Shown: positions 1 through 12,086 of the stretch, in pieces
How the letters are laid out: each line of letters opens with the position of its first letter
How positions within the stretch are numbered: the stretch's first letter is position 1
Source: Parachlorella kessleri
Lineage: Eukaryota; Chlorophyta; Trebouxiophyceae; Chlorellales; Chlorellaceae
Length of the DNA stretch: 64,000 bases
Assembly: GCA_001598975.1 (NCBI GenBank)
Contig: BBXU01002253.1
Coordinates: forward strand, 1 to 64,000
Reading direction: 5' to 3'
Translations under genes and position numbers: made by a program
Notes under the pieces: generated by a model
Told to the model about the DNA's origin: nothing
Seen by the model: only the letters and a program-made list of their open reading frames with translations
Database searches by the model: none

Positions 1-310
1 CCAGACCTGACATAGTTGGTCCCATGCGAGCAGTCAGGTATGAGCAGGGAAGCTGGGGGTTGAGGTGAGCTGCTATGGTGAGTTGAAGCGGGGAAGGAGG
101 TCATTTGTTTTGCCTTGCAGGAAATGCCTGGCACCTGATCTGGTTGCCTAGGCAGTGGGCTGCATGTGCACCATGCCTACTTCTGATTGCCACCACATCA
201 ATGACATTGCTCAGCTCTGTGAAGGGCGGCAGACATGCGAAGTGCACTCAAGTCTGCAAGGACTCAAACCCATCACTCACTCCTGCCTGGTGCCTGGGCG
301 TTGCATGCAG
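1..310 (+). other. Partial intron of the Tudor-SN gene
   Basis: The first 310 bases precede a TGCAG acceptor at 306-310 and show no reading frame matching the Tudor-SN family, so they are read as the end of an intron whose donor lies outside the window. Confidence 0.6.
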
Positions 311-1736
311 CCCACTACGAGGACCTGATGAACGCTGAGGAGACCGGCAAGAAGGGCAAGAAGGGGCAGTGGAGCTCCAAAGAGGCGCCCGCACCCCGCC
401 ACAATGACATCTCCCTACCCGGCTCGGGACCCCGGTAAGTGCCTAAGGGGCTGGCATGCTAGCTCATGTGTAGGAGGCACCGTAGGTCAGACACTGTTTG
501 TGGGTGCGAATTTGGGGGTGGAGACTGCAAGAGATTAACAATGGCAAGGCGGCCATCGCATCGCTATCATCTTCTTTTTGGAGTTCATTGGTGCTGTGGC
601 TTGGTGTGACTTCTCTCACGCCTCACATTTAAGTGCATATGACACCCCCATCCCACACCACCAGGTCTGTCATGCCCCCCACTCACCACCCCTGGCACCT
701 TTCCCCCCCCGCAGGGCCAAGCAGCACCTGCCCTTCCTGCAGCGCGCGGGGCGCATGCAGGGCGTGGTGGAGTATGTGCTCAGCGCGCACAAGGTCAAGG
801 TGTTTGTGCCCAAGGAGGGCGTCACCTTTGCCTTCAGCCCCTCGGGTGTGCGCTGCCCCCAGCGCGCGCAGCCGGCGGCGAGCGGCAAGCCCGCCATAGA
901 GGTGAGGAGGCCGGGTGTCATGGTGTGCTTGCGGGTGGGGGTGGTGGGTGCTGCTGCGGGTAGCAGGCTGACGGTGCTGGCTGAGTGGGGGTTGGCTGGG
1001 GTGCTCTGGAATGGATGGCATCTCTCAGCAACTCAAATGCACCATATTGCATTGCCATGCTGGGACCCCACCATTGACTCTCCTACTTCTGGCTTATGAT
1101 TCCTGCGTTGTGGTCTGCAGGAGGAGCCTTTTGCCGATGAGGCCCTGGCTTTCACACGGGAGCACGTGCTGCAGGTGGGTGTGAAGTAGCTTGGTACAGT
1201 ATCTGATTCTGGGTGTCTTGGTGGGTCTGGCTTCCGAGAACTGGTTGTGCACGTCACAAAGTCATGTACTGCCAGGATGGGAGCGTGCAACTAAGCGACT
1301 TAGCAGCGCAAGCAGCCTGCCTGCCTGCCTGCCTGGGAAAGCCCCTCTACTCTGACTGCTAACCGATGGCACTCCCTTTGCCCATGCCCCTGGCCGGTGC
1401 CCACAGGGCATCACTCGGCGCTCAGCTACGGCCGGGCGGAGAGAACTCGGCGCTTGTGTATATATAGATATTTATGAATTATTTATTTACTCCTGTGCTG
1501 TGCTGTGCTGTGCTGTGCTGTGCTGCAGCGCGACGTGGAGGTGGAAGTGGAGACCGTGGACAAGGCGGGCACCATCCTAGGCACCCTCCGCGTGCCCTCC
1601 CAGCGCAACCTAAACCTGGGGGTGGCCCTGCTGGAGGCTGGGCTGGCCAAGCTGCACCCCGCCTTTGACGCGGCGCGGGTAGCCGGCGGCCACGAGCTGA
1701 CGTCGGCGCAGGAGGCGGCGCGCAAGCAGAAGCTCA

Positions 1737-1770
<34 letters not shown>

Positions 1771-3957
1771 TGCATGGTGCTTTGTGGGGAGGGACGGGAG
1801 TGACAGGGAGGCCATGGGCTGCCGGGGGCGCAGGAGGCCGCAGGCACGCAGTACCAGCCCAGGGTCAGCACGTGTCTGTTAACCATCGTCGATGGAGCCG
1901 AATTTGTGCAGATTGTCCAAGCTGAAACAAAGGCCGGAGTGATAGTCCATGAAAGCTTGAAACACCACCTTCCCCCCCTGCGCAGGTTTGGGAGCGCGAC
2001 GAGCCCTCCTCCGCGGCAGCGCCCTCGGCAGACGACGAGGCAGGCGGCGCAGCAGGCACAGCAGGCGGGGCGCGCGACAGCGTGCAGGTGGTGGTGACCG
2101 ACGTGGTGGACGCCAACACCTTCTGTGTGCAGCTGGCGGAGGAGCCGCGCGTGGAGTGGGTGGCGGAGCAGCTGGCGGGGCTGGGGCTGGACGAGGCACA
2201 GCCGCCGCCGGTGAGGACTTTGACATTTCTAGGCCTACAAGTGCGGAGTGTTTACTGTTTCCAGGCATGTCTCAGTCTGGCTGAACGGAGAGACAGGTGC
2301 CGCCCATGTGATCTGGGGATGAGGGGTGGTTCTGCTCCTCTGTTGCCAAGCGTGTGTGCTCAGACTGCTTCTGCTGCTCTGGGTTGTGGTGCAGGCGCCG
2401 CTGAAGAACGGCGACAAGTGCATCGCGCAGTTCACCGGCGACGGGCAGTGGTACCGCGCGACAGTGGAGCGGGCGTACACGGCAGACCCGGTGAGACTGA
2501 GGTTCTGTGGTTTTCACTTGCCATTGAGGCGGCGGCAGTTGTGTGAAACGAGACAAAGCAGTGCACAGATGGGCAGCTGGCAGGGGTATCGTTGCAGCAG
2601 CGGGAGGTGCCGTAGACACAGTGCGCGCCGTGAGTATATAGTAACCGTCGTCACCTACGGTCATACCTCAAGGCTGCAACAGTTTCGGCCTTGTGCTTCA
2701 CTCCGCCCTTCCCACATGCTGCTGCTACAGACCGCGCCCCAGTATGACGTGCTCTTCATGGACTTTGGCAACCGCGAGCGGGTGAAGGGTGCAGCCACCC
2801 GCCCCATCACCCCCGCGCTGGCGGCGGTGCCGGCGCAGGCACACTCTGCCACCCTGGCATTCGTCAAGGTGCGTCTTAGCACGGATCGGTGCCACGCGCC
2901 CCATTGGCCTGGGGCCTACGCCGGCACAGGTATAGCTTTTGATTGCTTGTGGCATTGTGAAGGCGAGGCGCGGTACCGGGGGCGACATAACGCACTGGCA
3001 ACATTTAACGGATCGTGGGATGGCTACAACGCGCTGTAAAATGCAGCTGGGAGCAAGCCTTTGGTCCTAAGCAGCAACAAAGCGAACCGCTGGGTTTCTG
3101 GACCAGCGCTCCAGAGATCCTTCCCTCCATTGGAGGGTCAGGCTGAGTGCGAGCAGGGCATGGGGGCTGCCCAGTTGCTTAGCGAGGTCAGGTGCTCCTG
3201 GCCGCAATGATATTGTTAGGTTCCATGTCCCTTCTTTCTTTGCTTGGTCCTGCAGGCTCCTGGCCTTGACGACGAGTACGGCGTGGAGGCTGCCCAGTTC
3301 CTGAGTGAGCTGCTGGGCAGCGGGCGGCGGCTGCCGGCTGTGGTCGAGCGGCGCGAGAAGCTGGCGGGCGCGGGCGGCAAGTCCTGGGGCCAGCAGGTGA
3401 GGAGGCCTTACCGGAGGTAGGCTCCGTGTGGCCTGCGTTGACCAAGCGGCGGCAGTGACTGGAGGGCAGCAGGGAAGGTTTGCTGAAGTAGCCGCCTGCC
3501 TCTGAGGGATTGGTAGTCGGGTCGTTAATGTCTTTCTAGTGTGCGTCCTGATCAAGGGCTGTCCAAGTGGCCACCCTGCTGGCCAAATTGTTTGTTCCTC
3601 GGTGGCTGCGCCAGTGGACAACATGCAACCGGCTGCTTGCCAGTGCTTATGAGTCTGCCATTGTCCCTGCAGGCACCCCAGCGGCTGCACCTCACCGTCT
3701 TCGAGCGCGCTGGCGACGTGGCCAGCTCCGCCAACGCGCGGCTGCTGGCAGCTGGGCTGGCCCGCTTTGCCGCCCCAGCAGGCGCAGCAGCAGGCGGCGG
3801 GGAGGGCGGCGCCGGCGAGGTGGTGGAGGCGCTGCGTGGCTGTGAGGAGACTGCTAAGCGCAGCCACGTGGGCATGTGGCGCTACGGCGACCCGGGCGAG
3901 GACAGCGACCAGGATGACTACCCTGCCCTGGGCGGCCGGGGCGGCGGCAAGCGCTGA
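311..3957 (+). CDS. SND1: Tudor-SN / staphylococcal nuclease domain protein 1 (3' part)
   Basis: This is the 3' portion of a Tudor-SN gene; upstream exons lie left of the window. Exons: 311-434, 715-901, 1121-1174, 1529-1738, 1986-2210, 2395-2490, 2731-2868, 3256-3396, 3673-3957, with phases agreeing throughout. The first part is a staphylococcal-nuclease-like (OB) repeat with 'LPFLQRAGRMQGVVEYVLS' and 'SGVRCP', followed by 'RDVEVEVETVDKAG', both typical of the fourth SN repeat. A Tudor core follows with 'VLFMDFGNRE' (the aromatic cage region), and a last split SN repeat ends at 'SHVGMWRYGD'. The family binds structured and modified RNA and acts in RNA decay, stress granules and splicing, mainly in the cytoplasm. 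The final residues are Gly/Arg rich. Intron 4 begins with a (GT)15 tract, and intron 7 contains a decayed copy of the start of the next exon. Family identity is very secure; the exact 5' extent is unknown. Confidence 0.93.
1494..1525 (+). repeat. TGCTG pentamer microsatellite at a 3' splice site
   Basis: About six copies of a TGTGC/TGCTG pentamer run directly into the acceptor of Tudor-SN exon 4 (CTGCAG ending at 1528), so the repeat supplies the polypyrimidine region of the splice site. Confidence 0.85.
1739..1768 (+). repeat. (GT)15 microsatellite forming a 5' splice site
   Basis: Fifteen GT dinucleotides follow exon base 1738 directly. The first GT is the donor of Tudor-SN intron 4, so repeat-length variation would not destroy the site but could offer alternative donors. 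Confidence 0.9.
3155..3190 (+). other. Decayed copy of a Tudor-SN exon start inside intron 7
   Basis: In the frame GAG TGC GAG CAG the intron reads 'GMGAAQLLSEV', matching 'GVEAAQFLSEL' of the true exon at 3256-3396. The best core is the shared GGCTGCCCAGTT followed by CT.AG.GAG. It lies about 115 bases before the real copy and looks like a remnant of a tandem duplication. It could be chance, but both the peptide and the base match are good. Confidence 0.6.
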
Positions 3958-4700
3958 ACTGTTTGTTCTGTCGAAGGCAGCTGCAGCGCCAGCTTGAGAT
4001 GTGGTATCTGGGAGCAGCCAAAGTGCTGAGCTTCCAGGCCAACTGACTGCACTTGCCATTGCAGTGAAAGGTCTTTGTTGAGTGAATAATGTACTCTCTG
4101 TGGGCGCCAGCAGTACCTGTTTGTCTCGCGTCAGGTAGCAGGCATTCCGCTCCTGTGTGCATGTAGGATGTGTAGCAGTATGTTGGTCTGAGCTTTGGAG
4201 AGCAAGGCTGGCACAGCAGGGCTGTTAACAGCCACTCTAAATATGCGAGGTCAGCACAACTAAACCTGCCGTGGCAGCTGAAAGCCTCTCGGTCCTGACC
4301 ATCATGGGTACCCAAGAGCAGACGCACCCCTACCATCCGGTCGCTCCGGCTAGCTCACTGTAGTGCTGCAGCTGGACGTGAAACCTCTGAATCACATTTT
4401 TGGTGGTGGTAAAGATAAGAGAGCCAGGCCACCCAGCACTCGATAGGTGACTCTTCATAACCTCAGGCTCATTCTGCATCCAGCCCTGTCAGTCCAGTCC
4501 AGCCCAGCTCTACTCCCTGTTGCAATACCTACCACCCATGCTAATAACCCCGCCCTGACACAAAGTTTCTCACTGCAACAAGCCCTGAGACCTGCATGCA
4601 TGGTCCGACCCACAGCAGGCATGTCAGGCGGCATTTACGAAATGCAGTGGCTTCTGGGCACAGGTACCCAAGCTATTCTATTCCTTCCTGACTGATAGTG
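3958..4700. other. Intergenic region with one dispersed-repeat copy
   Basis: This is the 3' flank of Tudor-SN and the 5' flank of the first glycosyltransferase. No supported gene is seen. Bases about 4440-4545 resemble sequences near 19075-19158 and 51700-51812 (shared pieces: CTCAGG, CTGCATCCAGCCCTGTCAGT and a CTACCACCC-like end), suggesting a short dispersed repeat. Confidence 0.5.
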
Positions 4701-7700
4701 ATGCCCCGTAAAGTGCTGGGCCGATGGTCCTTTGGAGGACATCCTTCAAGTTCCGAAAGGCAGACATGCGGCCAAAAGCTGGGCTTTTGGTTGCGGAACC
4801 CTCTTAGCTGGTTGAAGAGATTGAGAAAGGTGCGCATGCCACAGCTGGATGAGGAGCAACACTGTATTGTCCACCTGTGTTCTGGAGGTCATGACATCGT
4901 CCGAGCAGCTGTGCTATTGTGGTAGCAATTGTGTCAACGCTACGGCCTTAAGGTGGAGCGGACAGGGCTTAGTGACTGTAGCGCACTTGAACCAGCCACT
5001 GTATACTTACAAGGTCGTTCGCTGTCGTGCAACTGTTGCTTGCAGGTCGGCCTAGCACTCTTTCTCCTAATCCTGGGGGTCCTTGCAGCATGTACAGCCG
5101 GAGGGCAGCAGGGTGGGGGCCCTAGGACCATCAGACACGTCCGGCGCCTCCTTAGCTTCCGAGATGGTCAGGCTGTAACCCGGGGCCTTGTCTTGGTCCC
5201 ACTTCATGTGCCCCCCGGGTGCCTTCACCTGCGAGACGTGTGTGCCGACCAGCAGTCACTGGTGCTGTTCAACCCAAAGTATCGGCCAGATGCACCGAGG
5301 CCGGTTAGCATCCCAGCATTTGCCCCGGCGGGAGCCAAGTATAACTTCCCCTGGCTGGCGCAGTCCAACCCAGACCCATTGGTAGGGCCGGAACGGTCTG
5401 GACCGCATGTGTGGGGGGTTTGCGGCCTGGTTTTTGCCTACCCTGGATGAAAGACAAGTCTCCAGAGGACACAGCCTGGCTTGCTTGCAATAGGCAACCT
5501 GTGGGTGGTCTGCTTGTTGCACTGGCACTGCCTTGTCGCGCTCAAGCGTTGGTCCGAAACTGCGTGCGCTGCTCTTTATCCTGCCATCAGATATTGAGTC
5601 GGATGCCAGCCAAGCCCTGAATGCATAGGAGACTGGAAATAGTGGATACCTTGCAGGCCACAGAGGAGCTGCAGCTGCCGCCGCTTGGCATGCGTGCTGC
5701 CAGCGCGAGTGAGCCCACCCCCGACCTGCAGCAGCCGGCGTTTGCAGCCAACAGGCTGCCCCTGTTGCTGTATCCGACCTGGCAAGAGAACTACAGTAAG
5801 TGCCGGACTGGGTGATTGCGGTGCTGCACAGCCTTGAAGATGGGACGGGGTGCAGAGATATCAGCAAGTGGAGGAGCAAATGGAGGCTTGTGTCTTGCTG
5901 GGGTTTATCCCACAAAATCCAGCAAGTGTGTGATGGATGACCTGACAGTGTAAGGTGGCATTGCAAGTAGCAGACTGAGGTTGTTGCACTTAAAAAGCGA
6001 GTGGTACCTCTCAAGCCTCACCCAGCTGCACCTACTGCTGCCTGCAGGCCACACGCTGGGCAACAACATTGGCTGGCTGTTCACGCACTTAGTGAAGAGC
6101 AGCCCCAGCTGGGCCAGCGCGGTCAGGCTGGTGCTGTACACACCCTACGGGCTGGCTGTCCCGCCACACTGGCACGGCTTAGCTACCGCAATCACCCCAC
6201 ACCCGCTGCAAAGCTTTGCAGAGTGAGTGATGCTCCGGGTCTGTGGATTGCACAAGGCTTTGCCTTGGGTGTGCTGCCATCTTGCTGTCAGTCAATGAAG
6301 GAGAGCTGGCCGTCTGCTGTCTGGGTAGTCAGATGGCAGCTCAAGCAGCTGGTTCGACCGACCCACAGCTGCTGATAGACCAGCTTTCCGCCCTTCCTCT
6401 GCATGCTGCAGGTTCAGTGCCCGGTTTATCAACAACTCCAGCCGATGCTACAAAGACATGCTGGTCTGTGCAGCGGATGACATGGGCCATGCCTCCAATT
6501 TGTGGCAGGCCACTCAGCACATCTTACAGCATCACCTACCCTCCTTGCCGCCCCTTGAGCCACCCATCGAGTGGCAGCCCGACAGTCAGGCAACCTCCAA
6601 CCCTATAAGAGCATGGGGACCGTCGGCAGCTGCCACGTTGGTGCGGGTCGTGTTTGCGCGGCGGGACGGGGCAGCAGTCAGGCAGATGAGTAACCTAGAT
6701 GAGTTGCTGCGGGAGTGCAACATGTGGACTTACAGGACCCCCGCAACAGGGAGGCTGTACAGGGCAGTCTGCGGCAGCTGGATCTTCACGAACTTGACCA
6801 CCAGCATTGCAGGTGAGGAGAGCTTAAAGAACGCCTGCGGTCACTATGCACTGCTGCCGGGAGCTGCGTGCTGCACCGTCTGACTCTTTAGCTCACTCTT
6901 CTCCGTTGGTGAGGATAAAAGTGAGCCGTTGAAACAGCATTCTCTAGGAGAACGCCTCATCATCTGCGGCAAACCAGGCCGGGACCTGTAAAACTCGACC
7001 AGCTAGTGCTCGGCTTGCTGAGATGCTCGTTCTGGCCTCTGCTTCTGAATGCAGTTGCCCAGCAGGCTGATGTGCTCATAGGTGTCCATGGGGCTAACAT
7101 GGCCAACAGCTGGTTCATGCGGCCAGGCAGCTCAGGTGCGGCGACTGTACTTGTACGGTAGCTGTCTGGTACAAGCCTGGGACTAGAAGGAATGGCTGCT
7201 GCACATGTGACCTTCCCTGCCAGGGGGGGCTACCCCCGAGTTGTGTGGCTAACACTGCGATGCTGTGGGGAGTCAAATACCAGGCCTGTGACAGCCAGCC
7301 AGCCACTGCATTATATGTCCTCTGCAGCCATTGAGATCTTCCCACCGGCCTGGCCCTGGAACATCCACCGCCAGTGGCTGGAGCAGGACCCACTGGCCCA
7401 GCTGCAGTGGTGGGGGCTGATCGTGAAGGTGGGCTGGACTGGCTGCAACCCTGTCCTTCTCGCACTTGCTGTCCGATACAAAAAGCTCACATGCTTCGAT
7501 ACTGTTTGCATGGTGAGGAAATCGGTGCTTTGCTCTTATGATGCACTGGTCGGATCCTTCATCAGGCTGGACTGTGCATAAGTGGGTCAGCTGGTCCCCG
7601 CTGCGTTGTATGTGTTCTTGTATAAGCTCTGTTGCAGCCATATTAGCCAGGGTATCCCAGCCTACCCTGGCCGTCCACTAACGCCTACTTCACGCCCGGC

Positions 7701-8177
7701 TGCACAAGCAGCGTCATGAACTGCTTGGCATGGCTGTGTTGCCCTGCCACCTTCCTCCACGTGTGACTGCCCCGCTTGCGCCTTCTTAGCTTTTCTAAGA
7801 GCTGGAGGACCGGGCAGCCTTCTCCCCCTGCACAATATTGCACTGTACTTCGGCCATCAGTATTCTCCCCTCCCATTTGCTTCCCTTACCTGCAGGACCC
7901 CGCCGCCTACTCCCCTGGGGCCCTGGAGCTGCAGATGGCCTCCAAGCCGGGGCTCTACCAGGGCCGCCAGGGACTCTACAAGCTGCAGCGCGACCGCAAC
8001 GTGCGGGTGCCCTGGGTAGGCATAGAGATGGTGCTGCGAGAGGTGGCTGCGGCTCGGGGAAGCATGGGCGTGTACCGAGCGGCAGTGCTGCAGCGCCGGC
8101 AGCTGTGGGAGGTCACGGCCACCAGTGTGGGACCTTTGGAGGTGGCGCCACCATCAGAGCTCCTGCTGGACGGGTAG
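4701..8177 (+). CDS. GT61-like glycosyltransferase, copy A (type II membrane protein)
   Basis: Eight exons join in phase: 4701-4829, 5046-5381, 5657-5795, 6048-6222, 6412-6812, 7055-7135, 7328-7428, 7896-8177; total 1644 nt, 547 residues. A basic N-terminal tail of 43 residues precedes one hydrophobic segment ('VGLALFLLILGVLAAC'), giving the type II signal-anchor topology of Golgi glycosyltransferases. The C-terminal half has the family 61 (DUF563) hallmark 'AQQADVLIGVHGANMANSW' followed by 'PGSSAIEIFPPAWPW'. Known GT61 enzymes transfer xylose, arabinose or GlcNAc to N-glycans, wall polymers or proteins; donor and acceptor cannot be read from sequence. A near-parallel tandem copy follows at 8708-12086. 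Exon 1 is the least certain part: an alternative start at 4929 or slightly upstream runs without an intron into exon 2. Fold assignment is good; substrate unknown. Confidence 0.8.
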
Positions 8178-8707
8178 TGTTGCCCGGATGCTATTTGCAC
8201 CTTGTTGACGAATGCTACCTTATGATGCGTCCTTGGGAGACTATAGCCTCTGTTTACAAATCTCCGGAAGAGGCGCCAGCAATGGGGTCTTTGCTGGATG
8301 CTGTCCTCCACATTATTTTTAGCTATTCCAATGAACCTTTGATGTCTATCAGAAGGGGGTGTTCAGGCCTGGGCTTTGTGTTGATGACAGCCAGTGAATG
8401 AGATATGTCCCTAGAAGGTCCAAATCGTGAAGACAGCCACTGGCAAGGCAAGTGCACATCTCCCCAGTTTCCATCCCCAGCTCACACAGGTGCTCAATGC
8501 AGCTAGGTGCCAGCTACTCGATGCAGTCAATTTCGAATTCTTACTTTCTATCGGCTTCCGCGGTCAAACAAAGGGTGTAAAAGGTGCAAGTAAAGTAGTG
8601 CCGTAAGGTCTATAATCTCGGCTCTTTGACCCACACTGTTAATCAGGTAGCCGTAGCACCGGTTGACGGCGTGTCGTGGGCTCTCGACGCATGCCAGCTT
8701 TATCGCC
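8178..8707. other. Intergenic spacer between the two GT61 copies
   Basis: No gene is seen. A TGTAA at 8576-8580, about 400 bases after the stop of copy A, is a candidate algal polyadenylation signal. Confidence 0.4.
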
Positions 8708-11700
8708 ATGATGAACATCAAGGCAGGGTCGCTGCCAGTAAGGCGAGAAAGCTTCATGAGGCTACACAGCTGCTCCAATTCGAGGTGCACAACGGTAAAT
8801 TGTGCCCTGACCCCAGGAGCTGCATCTGATCAGATCGTGTTGCATGTCCGACGGCAGCATTCGCACTGCAACGCATCAGCCTAACTCTCGCGCAACAGGC
8901 TTGTCATGGCATTATCATAACCAGAGCAAGAGCGCCGTGCCCTCCCTAGTGCAGGTCGGCTGTACCATCCTGCTGTTGGGAGTGGTTGCAGTATTTGGCC
9001 CACCCCTGGCCAGCCCTGGCACAAGGCTCGGGCTCCTTGCACAACTCTTACACCACAACACGGCCTGCCACCTTCCAGATAAGCAGCTAAGCGGCGGCAG
9101 CTTCCTTGGCACCGGGCAGCTGCCGCCGCCCGGCTGCCTTCACTTGCAGGATGTGTGTGCAGACCAGCAGTCCCTGGTGCTCTTTGACGCTAAATACCGG
9201 GCAGACACATGGCGGCGGCGGGTGTGCCTGCCGGAATTTAGAACAGACGAGGCAAAGTACAAGTTCCCCTGGCGCACGCAGTCCACCTCAGAAGCGCTGG
9301 TAAGCACTGCTACCCGCCCTCCTGCTCCATTGAGCTAGGCTTACCATGATCCACTTCTACACGCGCTCTTCAACTGCGGCCAACTGCTTGGAAGGTTTTC
9401 ATGCTTGGGGACCGCGGCAATGGCGTTGTTGCAAGTCGACGTGCTGACTTTCAGCTGTCAAAGCACCGTGCTTGGGCTTGTGTTGCAGGCTACAGAGGAG
9501 CTGCACTTGCCCCCACTGGATGTGCGGGCAGCCAGCAGCAGCGAAGCCACCCCTGACCTGCAGCACCCAAATTTTGCAGCTGACACAATTCCACTGCTGC
9601 TGTACCCAACATGGCAGGAGAACTACAGTAAGTCTGAAGGACCTCATGACAAAACCAATTGTTGTATATGTCTGCACGCAAATGGGAGGATATGATAGTG
9701 TCACCACCCCTAGGGAGTGTTATTACTGGGCGTGGTGATACCTTGACCGTGCCATCACACGGCCCCACCATCCAGCAAGTTGCACTGTGCACCATCACTG
9801 TCACACTCGCACGCTCTACCACTTGAGCAGCCAGCAGTGCAGTCCTGCCTACGACTTGTCCCTGCCATGCAGGCCACACCATCAGCAACAACATCGGCTG
9901 GCTGTACACCCACCTGGTGAAGAACAACGCCAGCTGGGCCGACATGGTCAGGCTGGTGCTGTACACACCACATGGGCTGCCAGTGCCCAAGCACTGGCCT
10001 GACCTGGTTGGTGGGCTCATACCTCACGGCCTGCAGAGCTTTGCTGAGTGAGTTTCACAGAGCCACACCCTGTTGGAGGGGTGCAGCGAAGCTCTGCAGC
10101 AGCCGCTGGTTTGCCTAGTGACACTACCCTAGGAGCCCCTTGCCTGCTTCCCACAACCCGCCCACCTGGCAGCCCCTTGCTTACTCTGGTCAGGCGCAGA
10201 AGAAGGAAGGCTCAAAATGTATAAAGAGTAGACCAGGTACTCCTTTTCATTGCCATCCAAAAACCGCTACATTCAAGGAAACTGAACCCCTGCCGCCTCC
10301 AGTGCAATGCAGGTTCAGCGCCCGCAACGGCAATGGCAGCCGTTGCTTCCAAGACCTAATCGTCTGCACAGCCGACGACATGGATCACTCTTCCAATGTC
10401 TGGCAGGCAGCCCAACACATCGCCCAGCACTACCGGCCCACCCTGCCAGACCCTCCCCTCAGGCTGATAACAGACTACAGCCAGGCGGTGCGCAGCGAAT
10501 CCCCTCAAGCCGCTGCCACGGTGCTGCAAGTGGTGTTTGCTTGGCGGGACGGAGCAGCAGTCGTGCAGATCACAAATGTGGAGGAGCTGCGGCTGCTGTG
10601 CAGCTGGTGGTTCTACAGGTGCCGAACCACCGGGAGGCTGTTCCGGGCAGCCTGTGGGACATGGGAATTCACCAACCTTACGACCAGCCTTGCAGGTGAG
10701 AGTCGGTGGCATGAACAGCAGGACAGCTTAGGGGTAGATAGCGCGCTCCAGCTTTTGCAAGCACTCGTGTCCTATGGGTGCTGGTTGGGGCACTGTTTGC
10801 GGCCATGACTGCACCCTTGCCCTGCTGCTGCACTGCTATTTTGCTGCAGTTTTGCCGGTGCAAGTTCATGAGTGCCTTTGAACCACCCTGTTTGCTCATA
10901 ATGCGCATAGCTTTAGATCAGTCCTGCCTTGGCTGATGGTGTTTGCTGCAGTTGCCCAGCGGGCTGACGTGCTGGTTGGCTTGCATGGGGCTAACATGGC
11001 CAACAGCTGGTTCATGCGCCCAGGCAGCTCAGGTGAGTGCCTGCTGCTGCTGCTGATGTATCTCCTTCAGGTTCGCTGGCTTCAAGCCATGAAGTGGGCT
11101 AGAGAGTGGGTGGAATTGGCCATTGTCAATAGGGTTCTTATGGTTTTTATGTGGGGCTGCCATGTTGCGAGGAGTAAGCCAAGAGGGATAGAATGTTTTG
11201 GAGGGGATTACCTATATAGGCAAAGTTTAGGCAAACATAAGCAAGGTCTATCGACTGTTGGGATGTGGACTTGAGATTTGCTGGGTAGCTGTGACCGCTG
11301 CGTTGCCGAGAGCTGCCGGGAACGGCTGGCATGGCCTCAATGCAAGGTCTGAGCCCCACTTGCATGAGAGAGCAGTGAAAGGAGCTGTATGCCATTCCAA
11401 ATCTTGTTAGTAACGTGATGTATGCCCCACGACATTGCGCAGCCATTGAGATCTTTCCGCCAGCCTGGCCCTGGGACATCCACCGGCAGTGGCTGGAGCA
11501 GGACCCCCAGCTCCAGCTGCGGTGGTGGGGCCTGGTTGTGAAGGTGTGTGGGTGGCCATCCCCATATTTGGGCGGGTAAGGCACTGCCTGGCTTGCACCA
11601 TTTGATGGGTTTGTAGAAGGGAGAGTCCCCCCTACAATATTGCCTTGCAAGCACTGCCTTGCTTCTGCACCCTATGTGAACCTGTCGATTGGCACCAGAC

Positions 11701-12086
11701 GGTTGATGCACACACCAATTGCTACTCCTTGCAGCTCATAGCTCCTTGCATGCACATAAATCAGGCACATGCATCAACAGTTGCGACCCTGGGATGCGGG
11801 TCCGCAGGACCATGATGCCTACTCCCCGGGAGTCCTTGAGCAGGAGATGGCCTCTAGGCCAGGGCTGGACCAGGGGGACATGGCGCAGCGGAAGCTGCAG
11901 CGCAACAGCAATGTGCGAGTGCCCTGGGCGGGCGTGGAGAGGGTTCTGGAGGAGGTCGCTTCCACATGGGGTGACAGGGCAGCTTACGAGCGGGCAGTGG
12001 GGCAGCACCGGCAGTTGTGGGAGGTGGCGGGGGGCCAGGTGCGGTCCATTCCCAAGATGCCCACTGCAGCTGTGCTCACTGGTTGA
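8708..12086 (+). CDS. GT61-like glycosyltransferase, copy B (tandem paralogue)
   Basis: The exon plan mirrors copy A: 8708-8794, 8955-9299, 9489-9627, 9873-10047, 10313-10695, 10952-11032, 11443-11543, 11808-12086; total 1590 nt, 529 residues. Exons 3, 4, 6 and 7 have exactly the lengths found in copy A (139, 175, 81, 101). A hydrophobic anchor ('VGCTILLLGVVAVFG') follows a short basic tail. The catalytic-region motif reads 'AQRADVLVGLHGANMANSW' with 'PGSSAIEIFPPAWPWDIHR'. Conserved Cys residues (for example 'CLHLQDVCADQQSLVLF') suggest a disulfide-bonded luminal domain. The first exon is uncertain: an ATG at 8844 is in frame with exon 2 without splicing. Likely a Golgi enzyme on the same or a related acceptor as copy A, arisen by tandem duplication. 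Much third-position and intron divergence argues against a very recent event. Confidence 0.8.

Noticed and set aside
3067..4059. Minus-strand frame of 330 codons
   Set aside because: It is antisense to well-supported Tudor-SN exons and has no family signature; high GC makes such shadows common.
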